Assembly (NCBI GenBank): GCA_020404485.1
Contig: DYDT01000064.1
Coordinates: 1 to 8,799, forward strand
Direction of reading: 5' to 3'
Length of the DNA stretch: 8,799 nt
From: Rickettsia endosymbiont of Diachasma alloeum
GTDB lineage: Bacteria; Pseudomonadota; Alphaproteobacteria; Rickettsiales; Rickettsiaceae
A program made the position numbers and the translations under genes. Positions 6,932 through 8,799 of the stretch are shown piece by piece; position 1 is the stretch's first letter, and each line of letters starts with the position of its first letter. The notes beneath the pieces were generated by a model that was not told the origin of the DNA, searched no databases, and worked only from the letters and a program-made list of their open reading frames with translations.

Positions 6932-8029
6932 TTAATTTACATCCCTAGTAATCCAGCCGCCGCCAAGTACTCTCGTGCCGTCATAAATAACACATGCTTG
7001 CCCAGGGGCAACGGCTTTTTCCTCGGACAGAAACTTTACTTTCATTCTATCACCCTCAAGCTTACTTATTTCAGCTAAACGAGGGGGTCTTGTTGAGCGG
7101 ACTTTTACGCTTACTTCCAGCTTCTCGCCATCCTTTATACTATCGGCTAGCCAATTCAAGTCTTTAATTACAAATTCCTGCACATTTAATGCAGATTCTG
7201 GCCCTACATATACTATATTACTACTAGGATCAATTTTTATCACATATAAGGGCTCGTGGTAAGATATACCAAGACCACGACGTTGTCCTATAGTATAGTT
7301 AATTATGCCGCTATGAGTTCCTAACTCAAAACCATTTATATGCAGAATTTTACCGCTTTTGCTACTATCCGAACGTATTTTATTTATTACGTTCTTATAA
7401 TGTCCATCAGGTACAAAGCAAATATCTTGACTGTCAGGCTTATCTGCCACCTCAAGCCCAAATTTACTAGCAAGTTTTCTTGTTTCGTCTTTAGTAAGGT
7501 TTCCAAGCGGGAAATCTAAATATTCAAGCTGCTCTTTGGTAGTTGCAAATAAAAAATAACTTTGATCTTTTAAAGGGTCAAGTCCCATATGAAGTTCTGG
7601 ACCATTATCACCATTTATTTTTCGTACGTAATGACCTGTAACAAGTTTATCAGCTCCAAGTTCTTTAGCAGTTTTGATTAGGTCTCTAAATTTTACTGAT
7701 TTGTTGCATTGTACGCATGGCAGGGGCGTCTCACCTCGCAAATAGCTATCAACAAAATTATCTATTACCGATTCTTTAAATTTACTTTCATAATCAAGCA
7801 CATAATGAGGTATGCCAAGCTTATTTGCTACCATTTTAGCATCATAAATATCCTGACCTGCACAGCAAGCATTTTTCTTAGCCGTAGCCATACCATGATC
7901 GTATAATTGCAGGGTAATACCTATTACGTTATAGCCTTGCTCGCACAACACTCCAGCAACCACTGAACTATCAACGCCTCCGGACATCGCAACGACTAAA
8001 GTAGATTGTCTATCTTTTGAGTTAATCAT
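6932..8029 (-). CDS. mnmA: tRNA-specific 2-thiouridylase MnmA
   Basis: A 365-residue cytoplasmic enzyme that adenylates and then 2-thiolates U34 of the tRNAs for Lys, Glu and Gln, taking sulfur from a relay protein. The PP-loop SGGVDSS is at 16-22. CNKSVKF (108-114) holds the candidate catalytic C108, and DSQDICFV (199-206) holds the persulfide cysteine C204; they match the C102/C199 pair of E. coli as I recall it. GHYVR at 132-136, DQSYFL at 155-160 and GQRRGLGI at 248-255 are further family motifs, and the C-terminal beta-barrel ends in GGGWI. Length is normal. The ATG at 8029 precedes the PP-loop by the usual distance. A good promoter lies just upstream, making this the likely start of the minus-strand gene series. 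Identification is secure. Confidence 0.97.
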   Translation of the reverse strand: MINSKDRQSTLVVAMSGGVDSSVVAGVLCEQGYNVIGITLQLYDHGMATAKKNACCAGQDIYDAKMVANKLGIPHYVLDYESKFKESVIDNFVDSYLRGETPLPCVQCNKSVKFRDLIKTAKELGADKLVTGHYVRKINGDNGPELHMGLDPLKDQSYFLFATTKEQLEYLDFPLGNLTKDETRKLASKFGLEVADKPDSQDICFVPDGHYKNVINKIRSDSSKSGKILHINGFELGTHSGIINYTIGQRRGLGISYHEPLYVIKIDPSSNIVYVGPESALNVQEFVIKDLNWLADSIKDGEKLEVSVKVRSTRPPRLAEISKLEGDRMKVKFLSEEKAVAPGQACVIYDGTRVLGGGWITRDVN

Positions 8030-8052
8030 AAGAACTTCTAAACAAACAGCAA

Positions 8053-8080
8053 ATTATACTAGATTTACGATAAATTACAA
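8053..8080 (-). promoter_or_regulatory. sigma70-type promoter of mnmA
   Basis: On the minus strand, TTGTAA (8080-8075) and a perfect TATAAT (8058-8053) are 16 bp apart, with the -10 ending 23 bp before the mnmA ATG. Transcription would begin near 8046 with a leader under 20 nt. Predicted by consensus only. Confidence 0.6.
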
Positions 8081-8163
8081 CCAATTATTTATGAAAAATT
8101 TAAATTTTAATGTTACTTTTTTTCTGCTATTATTATACATACTGAATAAATACTAATGTGCAG

Positions 8164-8289
8164 ATGTTTAAAAAATATTTTAAAAGAATTAAAAGAAGTT
8201 ATTTTGGTTTCTTAAAAGGAACAGTTAGAATAAATGATGATATAGTAAATTGTTCTTTCGAATCTGATTGGGAAATAAGCAATGATTAG
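8164..8289 (+). pseudogene. remnant resembling the C-terminal part of a Phd/YefM-type antitoxin
   Basis: A 41-codon plus-strand frame, MFKKYFKRIKRSYFGFLKGT through to SDWEISND. The segment FGFLKGTVRINDDIV followed by SDWE resembles the C-terminal toxin-contacting tail seen in many Phd/YefM-like antitoxins (pattern FG-LKG-V-I--DIV----WE). The usual N-terminal DNA-binding portion is missing: the frame upstream reaches a TGA at 8143-8145. It is therefore either a truncated antitoxin remnant or a very small protein. An ATG at 8282 overlaps its end, as the toxin start does in toxin-antitoxin pairs, but that frame stops after 11 codons. The family link is by eye from remembered motifs and needs a profile search. 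Many basic residues and no Shine-Dalgarno. Confidence 0.45.
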
Positions 8290-8345
8290 CATAAAAACTA
8301 GAAAACCATTACACTAAACTTTAATTCAAATTAAAAGCTAATAAT

Positions 8346-8489
8346 ATGTCGTTGCAATATAAAAAACCCCTTAAAACTTTGTGTAAAACAGTTGCTATAT
8401 TAATATTTATTTATTTGGTGCTGGTTATTTTAGAATATGCCCGTCAAGGTTTTATAAATGATTTATCGATGCAGAAAGTAGATCTATAG
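8346..8489 (+). CDS. small hypothetical protein with one membrane helix, possibly cut by the IS element
   Basis: A 47-codon frame starting MSLQYKKPLKTLCK. It has a basic N-terminus followed by a hydrophobic stretch at about 15-31 (TVAILIFIYLVLVILEY), which fits an N-in signal anchor. The remainder, about 16 residues, would lie outside the cytoplasm. I do not recognise a family. The stop codon sits at the presumed left edge of the IS630-type element, so this may be the N-terminal fragment of a longer membrane or secreted protein whose frame was ended by the insertion. No clear Shine-Dalgarno; a chance hydrophobic frame in AT-rich DNA cannot be excluded. Confidence 0.4.
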   Translation: MSLQYKKPLKTLCKTVAILIFIYLVLVILEYARQGFINDLSMQKVDL

Positions 8490-8503
8490 CTAATGCGACT
8501 AGA

Positions 8504-8521
8504 ATTATTCCTTAGAATAAT
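8504..8521. repeat. short palindrome before the transposase start
   Basis: attattc and gaataat are perfect 7-bp arms around ctta. It lies about 30 bp before the transposase ATG and could be part of the IS end or shield the message from read-through translation; function unknown. Confidence 0.6.
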
Positions 8522-8550
8522 GTAAGATAATGATTTTAACTACGGTAGAG

Positions 8551-8799
8551 ATGAAAGCATACAGTCAGGATTTAAGAGATAGGGTAATCAGTCTTCACAA
8601 AACCTCTAAATATAGAATAAAAGCAATATCAGACTTATTAGGTATAGAGCGTCATACGATATCAAATTGGATTAGACGTTATAAAGAAAATGGAGACTAC
8701 AGCTCAAGACAACATCTGCAAAGTGGACGTGATGCTAGGTTTACTAATAAGGAGAATATAATTGAATTTTTAGCAAATAATCCTGATAGCCGAGCTATA
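8551..8799 (+). CDS. IS630-family transposase, N-terminal part
   Basis: At least 83 codons, open at the right edge. It starts MKAYSQDLRDRVISLH, the usual opening of IS630-type transposases, which move DNA by DDE chemistry and target TA. A helix-turn-helix is visible at about 25-45 (AISDLLGIERHTISNWIRRY), followed by the linker SGRDARFT, typical of this N-terminal domain that binds the IS ends. The DDE catalytic part lies outside the window, so whether the gene is intact or split in two frames, as in some members, cannot be judged. An in-frame ATG at 8530 would add seven residues; I chose 8551 because family members begin at this motif. ggtagag directly abuts the ATG and is too close for an ideal ribosome site. 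Confidence 0.85.
   Translation, partial: MKAYSQDLRDRVISLHKTSKYRIKAISDLLGIERHTISNWIRRYKENGDYSSRQHLQSGRDARFTNKENIIEFLANNPDSRAI

Larger units (their letters stand above)
8487..8799 (+). mobile_element. left part of an IS630-type insertion sequence (cut by window edge)
   Basis: An IS630-type transposase frame starts at 8551 and runs out of the window. IS630 elements insert at TA. A TA within the stop codon of the small membrane frame (8487-8488) is a candidate target, but the true left end cannot be fixed without the right end. A perfect hairpin, attattc (8504-8510) / gaataat (8515-8521), lies between that point and the transposase start. Confidence 0.55.

Noticed and set aside
6896..7078. 60-codon plus-strand frame
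   Set aside because: Starts inside repeat element D and runs antisense through the conserved C-terminus of mnmA.
7709..7906. 65-codon plus-strand frame
   Set aside because: Antisense to the catalytic part of mnmA; no independent support.

Overview
The window looks like part of a Rickettsia chromosome. It is AT-rich, with a run of compact alphaproteobacterial-type housekeeping genes on the minus strand. Between them lie palindromic, non-coding repeats of the kind seen in Rickettsia gaps. The genus is inferred from protein character, base composition and repeat style; no database search was made.

Layout. In minus-strand transcription order (right to left): mnmA (tRNA 2-thiouridylase, 6932-8029), an APC-family cationic amino acid permease (5410-6804), hisS (4027-5274), purC (3082-3792), thrS (1161-3068) and an Hda-like DnaA-related ATPase (131-805). 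At the left edge a further minus-strand reading frame may begin. purC and thrS are 13 bp apart with no repeat between them and are probably co-transcribed. The gaps mnmA/permease, permease/hisS, hisS/purC and thrS/hda each hold a member of one family of nested inverted repeats with near-identical ends (cgtcattgcga ... tcgcaatgacg). The members differ in size, from about 80 to 325 bp, and share internal hairpins in different combinations.

From about 8040 rightwards the character changes. The strand switches to plus and the contents look like accessory or decaying DNA. There is a 41-codon frame resembling the C-terminal part of a Phd/YefM-type antitoxin and a 47-codon frame with one membrane helix. 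The start of an IS630-type transposase then runs off the right edge.

Functionally, three genes serve translation (ThrRS, HisRS, and MnmA, which thiolates U34 of tRNA). One imports amino acids, fitting an intracellular parasite that takes them from its host. One probably controls DnaA activity at replication initiation. The puzzling gene is purC. Rickettsia is generally understood to lack de novo purine synthesis, and this PurC keeps the fold and full length while several residues that bind ATP or CAIR in the family are replaced. It is the best candidate here for an undescribed function.
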